From: Coemansia sp. RSA 922
Taxonomy: Eukaryota; Kickxellomycota; Kickxellomycetes; Kickxellales; Kickxellaceae
Assembly (NCBI GenBank): GCA_027577415.1
Contig: JANBQS010000306.1
Location: 1 to 21,579 of the forward strand
DNA: 21,579 bases
Direction of reading: 5' to 3'
Of this stretch, positions 1 through 8,124 are shown piece after piece. Position 1 is the stretch's first letter. Each line of letters begins with the position of its first letter. A program made the translations under genes and the position numbers. Below the pieces are notes generated by a model that was not told where the DNA came from, did no database searches, and saw only the letters and a list, made by a program, of their open reading frames with translations.

Positions 1-674
1 TTGTACTGAAATACCGGCTCTTCAGCCCCACCGTCCAGCGCCTCGCTAAGGCATAGCCGCAGTGCAAGGTACAATGACCTTCCATCGACGCTGACCACAG
101 TTCCGTCAGCATACGTCAGGCAAACCTCCTCAGTGTCTTCGGTCGCATATCTCATCTCGCCCGCAGTATGCATGCTGTTGGCTTGTGCAGGCATACGCTG
201 GCGAATGCGGATCAGTGGCTGAGGGTGGAATCGGTGAGTAGTCAGCAAATGTCCATACATGGAGTATATCCGTAAGTAGCCGCTCGAATACCCGACAACT
301 ACACACAACGACCGACTCGCTTGTTTCTGCTGCTGATGTTGTGGTGTGTATACATCCATGCAAAGCAGAGAAGTGATCGTCTCGCCAGAGACTGGAGCTT
401 CGCCAACTGACACTAGGCGGTATTTGGAATACGTGTCTTGCTGGCACTCGAGGAGCATAAACCGAGTAGTATGCGCTACAGCCAAGTATGTGCCACTTAT
501 TGACGGTGCGTAGATAGTACGAGCTAGTCCATCCTCAAACGGCCATGATCCAGCACTGTCGCCTAAATCGCTATCCTCAAATAGCAGGCGCAACAGCGAG
601 GTGGGGATTTGTGCGCAGACCTTTACCGTCACTCGTTCGTTTTTGGACGTAAATATGCGCGCATCGCTGTCCAT
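1..674 (-). CDS. RAB3GAP2: RAB3GAP2-like Rab GTPase-activating complex regulatory subunit, N-terminal part (cut by window edge)
   Basis: Reading the minus strand from the ATG at 674-672 gives 224 uninterrupted codons that run off the left edge, so only the N-terminus is present. The match to the RAB3GAP2 N-terminal beta-propeller region rests on a stretch around residues 130-145 (CVVVGYSSGYLRIYS), which parallels the conserved 'vVGfsSGyvRfYt' strand. About 60 residues later, TYADGTVVSVDGRSLYLALR corresponds to the conserved 'vtIDGfsLfqsLRac' segment. In animals RAB3GAP2 pairs with the catalytic subunit RAB3GAP1; the complex is a GAP for Rab3 and an exchange factor for Rab18, acting in vesicle traffic, lipid droplets and autophagy. 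The catalytic partner is not in this window. The start is the first ATG of the open frame, in context GGCAATGG. The gene is divergent from the transporter gene at 1300. Function is inferred from the family. Confidence 0.75.
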   Translation of the reverse strand, partial: MDSDARIFTSKNERVTVKVCAQIPTSLLRLLFEDSDLGDSAGSWPFEDGLARTIYAPSISGTYLAVAHTTRFMLLECQQDTYSKYRLVSVGEAPVSGETITSLLCMDVYTPQHQQQKQASRSLCVVVGYSSGYLRIYSMYGHLLTTHRFHPQPLIRIRQRMPAQANSMHTAGEMRYATEDTEEVCLTYADGTVVSVDGRSLYLALRLCLSEALDGGAEEPVFQY

Positions 675-1299
675 TGCCAAACAAGTGAATAAATTACATA
701 TATTTTAAATATTTTGTTGCGTTCTCTACTTTTGCCCAGCAACTGAATCGCTTAAATCATCCACTTGGCCCTCGCAAAGAGGTATGGGGGGAGTCTGAAA
801 CATAGCGTAATGTTTATCACATGTCGCCTACACATCTTGTTTGGCTTTACGCAGTGGACATGTCGCCTACTTTCCCCTAAAGGAACAAGACGACATCGGC
901 AAAAGTTAGGCCGTGGCTGAATTTGTTTGGACTTGGCCGTAAATTGCAAGGCTCAGACACAAAAGAGGGGCCTGTACGCCACGCACGCCACGAGTAGTCG
1001 CTGCTCATATCTTCTGTGCGTCTCTCTCCCTCTCCCTCTTTCAGGCGAACAACCAGACAAACGGTGCTGGTCACCTCCTTGTACTCGCTGGAGAGAATTT
1101 TTTAATACGATAAAGCTACTGCTCTGCAAAAGGGACCTCAGCTCGGCCGCATCTCCTGCCTTTTGTGGTTCTGCGAAATTGATGCACTACTCTATAGTCT
1201 TTCTATAGTTTTTCTTTTTAGGATTTTCCATGAGCACACCCCCCTCGGCTATATTTTTTTCTACACTCGCCTTCTTTTGACCACACAAACAAACCCAGT
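675..1299. promoter_or_regulatory. Divergent intergenic region (RAB3GAP2-like / transporter 1)
   Basis: This 625-bp region separates two divergently transcribed genes and must hold both promoters. It contains an exact 13-bp direct repeat (ACATGTCGCCTAC at 819-831 and 858-870), a CCCCT stress-element-like pentamer just after the second copy, a CT-rich tract near 1021-1043, and a TATATTT stretch about 50 bp upstream of the transporter ATG. Open frames inside it (e.g. 927-1208 plus) have no recognisable protein similarity and a poor composition, so I do not call them. Confidence 0.5.
819..870. repeat. Two exact 13-bp direct repeats, 39 bp apart
   Basis: The sequence ACATGTCGCCTAC occurs at 819-831 and again at 858-870, centre to centre 39 bp, inside the divergent promoter region. 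The first half (ACATGT) is itself palindromic. A repeated 13-mer this close is unlikely by chance and suggests a transcription factor site pair; no factor can be named from sequence alone. Confidence 0.6.
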
Positions 1300-2730
1300 A
1301 TGGCACGGCTAAACTGGGCTCTAGAGCGATTCCCGCTTCTGAAGCGAGTACGTCAGTCCGCCTCTACTGTGTGGGCTATCTCATCGCTTTTCCTATTTAT
1401 CGACACATTTATATACTCGCTGACTGTAGCCAATCTGCCTGATATCCTGCAGAGCCAAATGCACGTATCGCAGTCGTCCAATGGCGTGATTACGACAATG
1501 TTTGGCATAGGTGGGGTTATTGGCGCGCTTGCGTCCGGAATGCCAAGCGACCGACTCGGCTTTCGCTGGCCATTTCAGCTCACAGCAGCCGTCTTGTACA
1601 TAGTAGCAGGAACCGTGTTCTACTTCTCTCAACACTATTACCAGCTGCTGTTGTTTCGACTGATCAACGGTATGGCATCAGGCGTGGCATGTAGTATGCT
1701 ATACACAACGGTCGGCGACGTCTATCCTGCCGATTTGCTTGGGTTCAAGGTGGCTATTGTCTATTTCTGCAACAACATTGCGTATACTATCGGACCAATC
1801 TGCGGGCAAAGACTATTTGAGCTACATGGCGTTCGTGGCACGGCATCGATTGTGATCACGTTTGGCATAGTCGAGGTTGTCTTGCTGCTCACTGTCGGAG
1901 AAGAGTCCTTGACTATCCGAAGGTCTTTAAGTGCATGCGCAAAGGCAACAGAGTCGCCCGCACTAAAGTCCAGTACCATTAATACTTTGTCACCGCAGTC
2001 ATCCTCGGCGGACGACGTTAGTCACAAGGGCGCACTTGTGCCGGACAGCGCCACAATGGGATTTGTACATGGTTGCCCGAGCATTAGCAGTGGCGAAGAG
2101 GACAGTGCTGTCCGCATGCCAGTGTGGAGGCTCCTCACTCAGCTGCCGGTACTTGTGTCCACTCTCTCCATCTTTGTAGCCACATGCATCCAGTGCACAC
2201 TCGAGGCACTAGTACCCTTGCATCTGAGCGACTATTTCAACCGCTCTGACAGCACCGGCATTACGTTTGTAATATTTGGCCTGGCGCTGACTATCCTCGT
2301 CCCACTCATTGGCAAGGCCAACGACCGACTCATAGAAAAATATGGCGACCATATGCGCTTCCACGTCATGCTTTTCGGCTCGTTAGCCACCATTGCTGCC
2401 ATATTGGTAATGGCGCTAGCCAACTCGTACGCGCTCATGATGATTGGCTATGTATTATTAGCTCTAACCAACTTGTGTATGTACGTTCCAGCTCAAAGCG
2501 CGTATGGCGAGCTTGTCAACTGCACCGAGACTAATGCTATGGCTCAGAGCTGCTCGATATCCGTTATTGCTTGGGCAGTGGGTGCTATTGCAATGCCACC
2601 TATTGGCTCGGCGCTCTATGCCTTGTCTGGGTTTACCAAGCCAATTATCGGACTATCAGCTAGCACGTGTATTGTGTGCGCAGCAGCTTGCTTGATCTAT
2701 CCAGTCCGCAAACTACTTGGGAAGCAGTAG
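1300..2730 (+). CDS. Major facilitator superfamily transporter 1 (DHA1 / SLC18-like)
   Basis: A 476-residue polytopic membrane protein with the usual 12-helix, two-bundle MFS layout. A charged N-terminus is followed by TM1 (about 23-45). The loop 2-3 motif A appears as GMPSDRLGFRW (80-90), TM4-5 carries GDVYPADLLGFK (139-150), and a Ser-rich cytoplasmic linker (about 205-272) joins the halves. The second bundle has a motif-A-like GKANDRLIEKYG (338-349). TM1 has Asp35 followed by a Pro near the helix end (FIDTFIYSLTVANLPDIL), and TM10 has PAQSAYGELVN; both are laid out like vesicular monoamine/acetylcholine transporters, where the TM1 Asp contacts the amine. A proton-coupled exporter or vacuolar/vesicular loader of small cations or drugs is inferred; the substrate is unknown. 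There is no intron. It is a tandem paralogue of the gene at 4079. The start is the first ATG of the frame, preceded by pyrimidine-rich leader. Confidence 0.85.
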   Translation: MARLNWALERFPLLKRVRQSASTVWAISSLFLFIDTFIYSLTVANLPDILQSQMHVSQSSNGVITTMFGIGGVIGALASGMPSDRLGFRWPFQLTAAVLYIVAGTVFYFSQHYYQLLLFRLINGMASGVACSMLYTTVGDVYPADLLGFKVAIVYFCNNIAYTIGPICGQRLFELHGVRGTASIVITFGIVEVVLLLTVGEESLTIRRSLSACAKATESPALKSSTINTLSPQSSSADDVSHKGALVPDSATMGFVHGCPSISSGEEDSAVRMPVWRLLTQLPVLVSTLSIFVATCIQCTLEALVPLHLSDYFNRSDSTGITFVIFGLALTILVPLIGKANDRLIEKYGDHMRFHVMLFGSLATIAAILVMALANSYALMMIGYVLLALTNLCMYVPAQSAYGELVNCTETNAMAQSCSISVIAWAVGAIAMPPIGSALYALSGFTKPIIGLSASTCIVCAAACLIYPVRKLLGKQ

Positions 2731-4078
2731 GCCGGCTGTTGCATGGTTTAGCGTATTCTCACACAAGCAGTTGGATAGAGTCATGTTTATTGTTAGCAAA
2801 TGATATATTGCAAGTAATCTGGCTAATTAAAATGTGACATGTGCCAATGCAAGTGTATGCTGCATATCAAGTTGTTAGCATACTATGCCGACAGCGTCCA
2901 AACATAAATTTATAATGCTCACGGCGACTTTTTGTAGTCAGTTTAGTTTACTAGAAAGTCTAGTAAATACTACTGTGACAGTTGGTGAATGGCGGTAACT
3001 GGTTGCACATTAGCCGAAGTCTGTCCGCATGTGCCAGTAGAATTTAGTCATGCTTTTGATTACCGATATCGAACCTAATGTTATCATTGCCGATAAAGAA
3101 TAATTGCATTGGCCAAGCTTCAAGGGTGGCAATGGATGGGTTGACTACTCTAAAAATTGGGTCAACTAGACTGCTTTATTACAAGAGTGTATCTACTAAT
3201 GGAGGGCTGCATATACTCTAAAACGTGAATGGATATGAGTGCTCGCGCTTGGCCATTGAAGGATTGACGCGTGATACGAGGCGCTCATTCGGAGTTTCAC
3301 AAAACACAACAACGCAAACTTAATTGGGGGACACCGCTGACGTATTTGCACTTGTATAGTGACGTTACTTGTGCTTTTTCTCTCTCATTGTTGTACTCTG
3401 CCAGCACGAGGCGAAGAAGGGCGCAGGTAACGTGGGCAGGCTATCCACAAGGGCAGTGTTGCCACGTTCGTCAGGGCTTAACATTCCAGCGGCGTATGCA
3501 GGCAATACTGGCCACTAAAGTCAGCCGGCTACAGCCAAATTTTGTGCACCTACCTAGTAAAAAAGAAAATGGCAAGGCAGCTTTTGGCAGACTGCTTTTT
3601 TTTTTTCAAACATGATAAAGTGCCAATATAACGCCATCCTCTGAAGCTCATGCACAAATACACCACCCCCTATTGAAGCACGTTAATATCGGCTTTTGAA
3701 GCTTGCATCCACCTACCCCTTTTTTTTACTTTCTGCCGAGTGACCGATATTGCCACTTTGCCTTTTTGTCATTGCGTCTCACGCACACGCCTGCTGCATT
3801 GCATCCTGTCGCTAAGATTTGCTACTGCTTTCACGCTAATCCGCTAGACGCTCAGCCTAAACAATATCCCTGAGCTCCCCCTTTTTTAGAGCTCGATAGA
3901 TAGGACAACCTTCAGACACACGGCGCCAGAAGTTTCCTTCTTCCCGGAGCCATTTATCAACTACCTTTTTGTTCTCAGCACTTGAACTCTTTACTAGCCC
4001 CATCGATTAGCGATCAGGCACGCCTTTTGTTACATTCACCACTATTTTTTTTTTACACAGCTTGCAAGCAGTACTCGA
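2731..4078. other. Intergenic spacer between the tandem transporters
   Basis: This 1.35-kb stretch lies between the two transporter genes. It contains AT-rich 3' flank of transporter 1, a perfect 9-bp inverted repeat at 2947-2967, two GAGCTC sites (3872-3877, 3889-3894) flanking a CCCCCTTTTTTA tract, and a pyrimidine-rich stretch just before the second ATG (poly-T ending in ACAG near 4059) that could be leader or a 5'-UTR splice acceptor. A 114-residue frame at 3271-3615 starts with GTG and has no recognisable domain, so I see no gene here. Confidence 0.5.
2947..2967. repeat. Perfect 9-bp inverted repeat with 3-nt spacer
   Basis: TTTACTAGA, spacer AAG, then TCTAGTAAA form an exact palindrome about 220 bp downstream of the transporter 1 stop codon. 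It could be a protein-binding palindrome or an RNA hairpin in a long 3' UTR. There is no T-run directly after it, and eukaryotic genes do not end by such hairpins, so I do not call it a terminator. Confidence 0.55.
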
Positions 4079-5554
4079 ATGCGACTGCCACATATAGCAA
4101 CCAAGGTTCGAAGTAAGCCGGCGACTATCTGGGTAGCCTCGTCATTGATAGCACTAGTCAACCGACTTATCTATACGCTGACCATCGCCTGTATCCCCGA
4201 CCTTCTCCAGCGAGTATTACATGAGCCGCGTTCTAGCAATGGCGTAATAACCGCCGCGTTTGGCGTAGGCGGACTAGTTGCAGGGTGCAGCATTGGGTAC
4301 ATTAGCGACCGCACGCAAAATCGCTTGGTGCCACAGCTGGTTGCGGCCGCGCTCTACGTGGTAGCTGGTGTAGTGTTCTTTTATGCCAAGCACTTTCACC
4401 AAATCGTGGCATTTCGCCTAATCCTGGGGGCGGCATCAAGCATCGCTGACACTATGCTATTTACAACTGTGGCTGACGTCTATCCGGCCAACTTGCTTGG
4501 TTTCAAAATGGCAGTCCTGTTTGTCTTTGACAATATCGGCAACATGCTGGGCCCACTACTAGGCGGCAAGGCATACGAGAAAATGGGCGTTGGCGGCATT
4601 GCTATAATCGCCATGGGGCTTGGAGTAGCCGAGTTTCTGCTGATCCTGTTGTTTGTGCGCAACTCGCTTGATATTCGGCAGACCCTGGTCCGAAATGCTG
4701 CGTCGTCATTATCCACCAGCGCATCAGATCTAAGAGTAATCGAGTCGACAATAACTTCTAGGCGGCCAAGCACCAGTGATCACCCTAGTGAAAAAGTCGG
4801 TGCCACGACATGTAACAGTTGCGTATCTATTTCTTCGACTGGTAGCACTCCGAGCGACTCTGATGCCAGCAATTTGCCCACATCCAAGCCCGAGGTAATA
4901 AGCAGCGCCAGCGGCGCTCACAGTAGTTTACAGATTGTTCGATTATTACTGCAGCTCCCAGTTGTCGGGCCTACAGTATCGATCTTTGTTGGCACGGGAA
5001 TGCAAAGCGTAATTGAAACAGTATTCCCACTACGCTTGTACGACAAATTTGGCGACTCGCCGGGCGACATTGGCATTGCGTTTATGATTGTTGGCGGAGT
5101 ACTTATTCTAGCAATGCCTGCTGTGGGGTATATCAACGATTCGGTTATTTCTAGACACGGAGAGCGCATGCGCTACTACACAATTGCAGTCGGAGTTCTA
5201 ATGATGCTTGTTTCTCTATCCGTCACAGCAGTAGCTGGCAGTTACCCGGTGCTTATATTTGGATATGCCTTGTTTTCAATTACGTCAATGTTGGTTATTG
5301 TGCCCGCACAGAGTGCATTTGGCGACTATATCAATTCCACAGGATCACACGCAATGGCACAGTGCTATTCTCTGGCGTGGATCGCCGAGGGAATGGCCAA
5401 CATCTCTCTCCCGCCAATTGCGTCAGGTCTCTATGCCATCATTGGATTCCTGCGGATGCTGATGTCCATGAGTACCGTGCTGTGCACGATTTGCGCTATA
5501 TCTGTGTTGGCATTTCCACTCCATTGCTATTGGAGAGCTCGCCGAGACGAATAG
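4079..5554 (+). CDS. Major facilitator superfamily transporter 2 (paralogue of transporter 1)
   Basis: A 491-residue, 12-helix MFS protein, about half identical by eye to the product of 1300-2730 along its whole length. Shared blocks include SSNGVITAAFGVGG (52-65), motif A as GYISDRTQNRLVP (73-85), DVYPANLLGFK in the TM4-5 region, and VPAQSAFGDYINS in TM10. The variable, Ser/Thr-rich linker between the bundles (about 203-285) is longer than in the paralogue. The TM1 acidic position (Asp35 in paralogue 1) is Asn28 here and is followed by Arg29, so the binding-site charge differs and the substrate probably does too. The protein is likely a proton-coupled transporter in plasma membrane, vacuole or vesicles; the substrate cannot be told. 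It is intronless, starts at the first ATG of the frame, and lies in the same orientation as its paralogue, consistent with tandem duplication. Confidence 0.85.
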   Translation: MRLPHIATKVRSKPATIWVASSLIALVNRLIYTLTIACIPDLLQRVLHEPRSSNGVITAAFGVGGLVAGCSIGYISDRTQNRLVPQLVAAALYVVAGVVFFYAKHFHQIVAFRLILGAASSIADTMLFTTVADVYPANLLGFKMAVLFVFDNIGNMLGPLLGGKAYEKMGVGGIAIIAMGLGVAEFLLILLFVRNSLDIRQTLVRNAASSLSTSASDLRVIESTITSRRPSTSDHPSEKVGATTCNSCVSISSTGSTPSDSDASNLPTSKPEVISSASGAHSSLQIVRLLLQLPVVGPTVSIFVGTGMQSVIETVFPLRLYDKFGDSPGDIGIAFMIVGGVLILAMPAVGYINDSVISRHGERMRYYTIAVGVLMMLVSLSVTAVAGSYPVLIFGYALFSITSMLVIVPAQSAFGDYINSTGSHAMAQCYSLAWIAEGMANISLPPIASGLYAIIGFLRMLMSMSTVLCTICAISVLAFPLHCYWRARRDE

Positions 5555-5780
5555 AACCGGTTTTACCCTACCTTAATAGTTTTTTAAACTACAATTTCTA
5601 TTATATATAAACTTTGTGTAAACGTTCAAACACGCGCAGTGTCACATGAAAGAGACCCAATCACTACTAACATGTTATGTTTTTTTGTGGTCTTGATAGG
5701 CAAATTTTTATGAGACTTTTTTTCTTGCTTTGCTCGTCCACTATTGTAACTTTTTTGTACCTATATCTTTAATATCTATA

Positions 5781-6830
5781 ATGCGCAAAACCACGGGGCT
5801 AAAGTTTGGGTTGAATGTATCCAAGCAAGGCACATCTACGGCAGCGAGTAGACATAAAGATGTACCAAAGGACGGCGAATCTGCTCGCTCCAAAAAGTCT
5901 GTATTTGCCGAGCCAGAGGCTCCTTCGAGCCTAGATGACCCCAGACTCGCTAAGCCGATATTTACAGGTGGCTCACAGACACGCGCCTCGGAAAAGTTGG
6001 CGTCCGAGCTTCAGGCGACCGATCCGTCAGTTTACGCATATGACGAGGTCTATGACGAGATCAGCAATGCTCGAGACCGATCGAAGCGAGCTCGCAAACA
6101 AGCCGACGACTTGAAGCCGCGGTATATGGAGAAGATCTTGGAGACCGCTAAGCAACGACAGGTTCAGCACGAAGTCGTGCGAGAAAAGATGCTGGACAAG
6201 GAGCGAGAAAGAGAGGGTGACATGTTTGCAGACAAAGAGACATTTGTCACTAATGCATACAAGGAACAAAAGGAGCAGCGCCAAAAACTTGTCGAAGATG
6301 AGGATATGCGCGAGGCGGCAGAGACGAACGCCGGCCGACGTGGATATGGCGCTGCTGTTGCTGCTGGCTTCTATCGAGGTTTCTTGGACCAAATTGATCG
6401 AGATGACATTAACAAAGCTGTGGTGAGTGGTGCTAGCGTACCGTCTCAAGTTCAAACAGTCGAAGATAACCCCGCTAGCCATTCTTCGGTTAGAAAGAGC
6501 GAGGCTCTAGTATCAGGACTTAACGTCGCCGATAGTAGCGCCAGGCCACGCCACACACGATTGTCGACGCAAGACTCGGCCACCAGCCCCGACAATGGCA
6601 AGGAGAGCACGACTACTCATCGAGCTGAAGAGTTTAGGCGTCATGCGGGCTCTCGTAGCTCATACAGCCACATCATCGAGCAAGGACTGAGTGCTCAGCA
6701 GCAGATGAAGGACGATGCGAGAATTCGGGAGCACGAGGCTCTAGTCAAAAAGTATGCTCGGCGCAACGACGCAGTCTCCATTGAGGCTGCTCGCCAGCGT
6801 TACTTAGCGCGTAAACAGCAGCAAGTCTAG
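5781..6830 (+). CDS. NSRP1: NSRP1-like nuclear speckle splicing regulator (DUF2040 / CCDC55 family)
   Basis: The product has 349 residues. The N-terminus LKFGLNVSKQG resembles the short 'YGL.l.kk' start of NSRP1. The DUF2040 core lies at about 76-205: ATDPSVYAYDEVYDEI (79-94), KPRYMEKILETAKQR (112-126), a charged coiled-coil stretch, DKETFVTNAYKEQ (151-163), and FYRGFLD (197-203). A low-complexity Ser-rich region follows, then a second helical block ending in RQRYLARKQQQ, as in family C-termini. In animals NSRP1 is a nuclear speckle RNA-binding protein that affects alternative splice site choice; the role in fungi is inferred. I chose the ATG at 5781 because the frame upstream of it opens only with a non-ATG codon and the family N-terminus begins right after this Met. 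It lies convergent to the aldo-keto reductase gene, 193 bp away. Confidence 0.85.
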   Translation: MRKTTGLKFGLNVSKQGTSTAASRHKDVPKDGESARSKKSVFAEPEAPSSLDDPRLAKPIFTGGSQTRASEKLASELQATDPSVYAYDEVYDEISNARDRSKRARKQADDLKPRYMEKILETAKQRQVQHEVVREKMLDKEREREGDMFADKETFVTNAYKEQKEQRQKLVEDEDMREAAETNAGRRGYGAAVAAGFYRGFLDQIDRDDINKAVVSGASVPSQVQTVEDNPASHSSVRKSEALVSGLNVADSSARPRHTRLSTQDSATSPDNGKESTTTHRAEEFRRHAGSRSSYSHIIEQGLSAQQQMKDDARIREHEALVKKYARRNDAVSIEAARQRYLARKQQQV

Positions 6831-7023
6831 ACTTGTAGCCTTTAAGAAGCACCGTCCGATCACGACTTGCGACATGGTCCGTGGATGCTAATTTCTTTTA
6901 CTTTCTTCCTCAGGGTTTTTGGAAACAAGGCATTGTTTGTTTAGATGCCCCTTTGCTATATTCACAATAGTAAAAGAGAGTCATCAAAATTATTGGACTA
7001 GACAAAGCAAAGTGTATTTCAAC

Positions 7024-8025
7024 TTAGTAGCGCTCGCCCTGAACATTGGCGGCGTTAACGAATCCTCTAAGTGTCTTGTTCTCTTCTTCGGTAAGCGTGA
7101 TCTGCCCAGCGCCCAGATTCTCGTCCAGGTACTTGATCCTCTTTGTTCCAGGAATGACGATGAGGTTCTTCTCCTGCGCCAATAGCCATGCCAAAGCTAT
7201 CTGCCCAGGTTTGCAGCCGCGCTTCTTGGCCATTGCTTCGAATTCGTCAACCAGCTTGAGGTTGTTGGCAAAGTGCTCAGGCTTGAATCGAGGATTCGTG
7301 CGACGCCAGTCGTCCTTGTCAAGGTCGTCGATACTGCGGATCTGACCTGTCATAAAGCCTCGACCTAGTGGCGAATATGCTACGACGGTGACCCCTAGCT
7401 CGCGGCAAGCATCGAGCAGTCCGTCAGTCTCGATGTGAGTCGTCCAAGGGCTATACTCGACTTGGACTGCGGCAATAGGATGGACCTTGTACGCACGCCT
7501 TAGTTGGTCGGCAGTGCACTCAGACAACCCGATAAAGCGAATCTTGCCCTCCTTGACGAGTTCAGCCATGGCACCGACTGTATCCTCAATTGGAGTATTG
7601 GGATCCACGCGGTGCTGATAGTAGAGGTCGATCTTGTCAATGCCCAAGCGCTTAAGGCTTACATCGACCTGCTTACGTACATAGTCCGGCTTTCCATTGA
7701 TGCCGATGACCAACTTGTCAAAGTTTCCCTTGAAGTCGGGTCCTGCCTCCGTATGCTCTACGCCGAACTTTGTGCACACAAAGACATCGTTGCGTCGGGT
7801 CTTGAGCACTTGGCCCAACAGCCTCTCGTTGTGCCCGGCGCCATAGACGTCCGCGGTGTCCCAGAACGTGCATCCCATGTCGATTGCGTGGTTGAGCACT
7901 TTTAGTGAATCGCTGTCATCAACGGCGCCGTAGATGGAGGACATGCCCATGGTGCCAAGACCAATGCGCGGGACACGGACCTTGTCGCCAGGAACGCCAA
8001 TTTCGATGGTAGGAAGGGGCGACAT
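7024..8025 (-). CDS. Aldo-keto reductase (AKR13-like, NADPH-dependent)
   Basis: A 333-residue protein of normal family length, a single (beta/alpha)8 barrel. The catalytic tetrad is visible: Asp56 and Tyr61 in WDTADVYG, Lys86 in CTKFG, His138 in YYQHRVD. GLSECTADQLRRA (166-178), the VQVEYSPW strand (188-194) and AYSPLGRGFMTG (216-227) are typical of the AKR13 branch (S. pombe Yakc-like). The cofactor loop IPGTKRIKYLDEN (291-303) binds the 2'-phosphate of NADPH. The enzyme reduces aldehydes or ketones to alcohols in the cytosol; the natural substrate cannot be told from sequence, and detoxification of reactive carbonyls is the usual guess. It starts at the first ATG, with a TATA box about 95 bp upstream. 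There is no intron and no linked biosynthetic cluster, so it is probably a stand-alone gene. Confidence 0.92.
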   Translation of the reverse strand: MSPLPTIEIGVPGDKVRVPRIGLGTMGMSSIYGAVDDSDSLKVLNHAIDMGCTFWDTADVYGAGHNERLLGQVLKTRRNDVFVCTKFGVEHTEAGPDFKGNFDKLVIGINGKPDYVRKQVDVSLKRLGIDKIDLYYQHRVDPNTPIEDTVGAMAELVKEGKIRFIGLSECTADQLRRAYKVHPIAAVQVEYSPWTTHIETDGLLDACRELGVTVVAYSPLGRGFMTGQIRSIDDLDKDDWRRTNPRFKPEHFANNLKLVDEFEAMAKKRGCKPGQIALAWLLAQEKNLIVIPGTKRIKYLDENLGAGQITLTEEENKTLRGFVNAANVQGERY

Positions 8026-8117
8026 GCTTGGATATTCAGTAAGTGGTATTGAAGAAGAGCTGGTGTGTTGTAGATGTTTAGATGGTGTAGCTGTCTAGGA
8101 ACTCTGAGAGTTTGTAC

Positions 8118-8124
8118 TTTTATA
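8118..8124 (-). promoter_or_regulatory. TATA box of the aldo-keto reductase gene
   Basis: The minus strand reads TATAAAA here, 93 nt upstream of the aldo-keto reductase ATG, a good distance for a fungal TATA element with a short leader. No transcription start can be seen directly. Confidence 0.5.

Noticed and set aside
3271..3615. 114-residue plus-strand open frame between the transporters
   Set aside because: It starts with GTG, shows no domain and ends in a poly-Phe run caused by a poly-T tract; likely chance.
5730..5780. N-terminal extension of NSRP1
   Set aside because: It begins with TTG, is hydrophobic and unlike the family; the ATG at 5781 is directly followed by the conserved N-terminal motif.
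6027..6482. 151-residue minus-strand frame opposite NSRP1
   Set aside because: It lies wholly within the conserved DUF2040 core on the other strand and shows no domain of its own.
7504..7905. 133-residue plus-strand frame opposite the aldo-keto reductase
   Set aside because: It is the antisense of a clearly coding, fully conserved enzyme.
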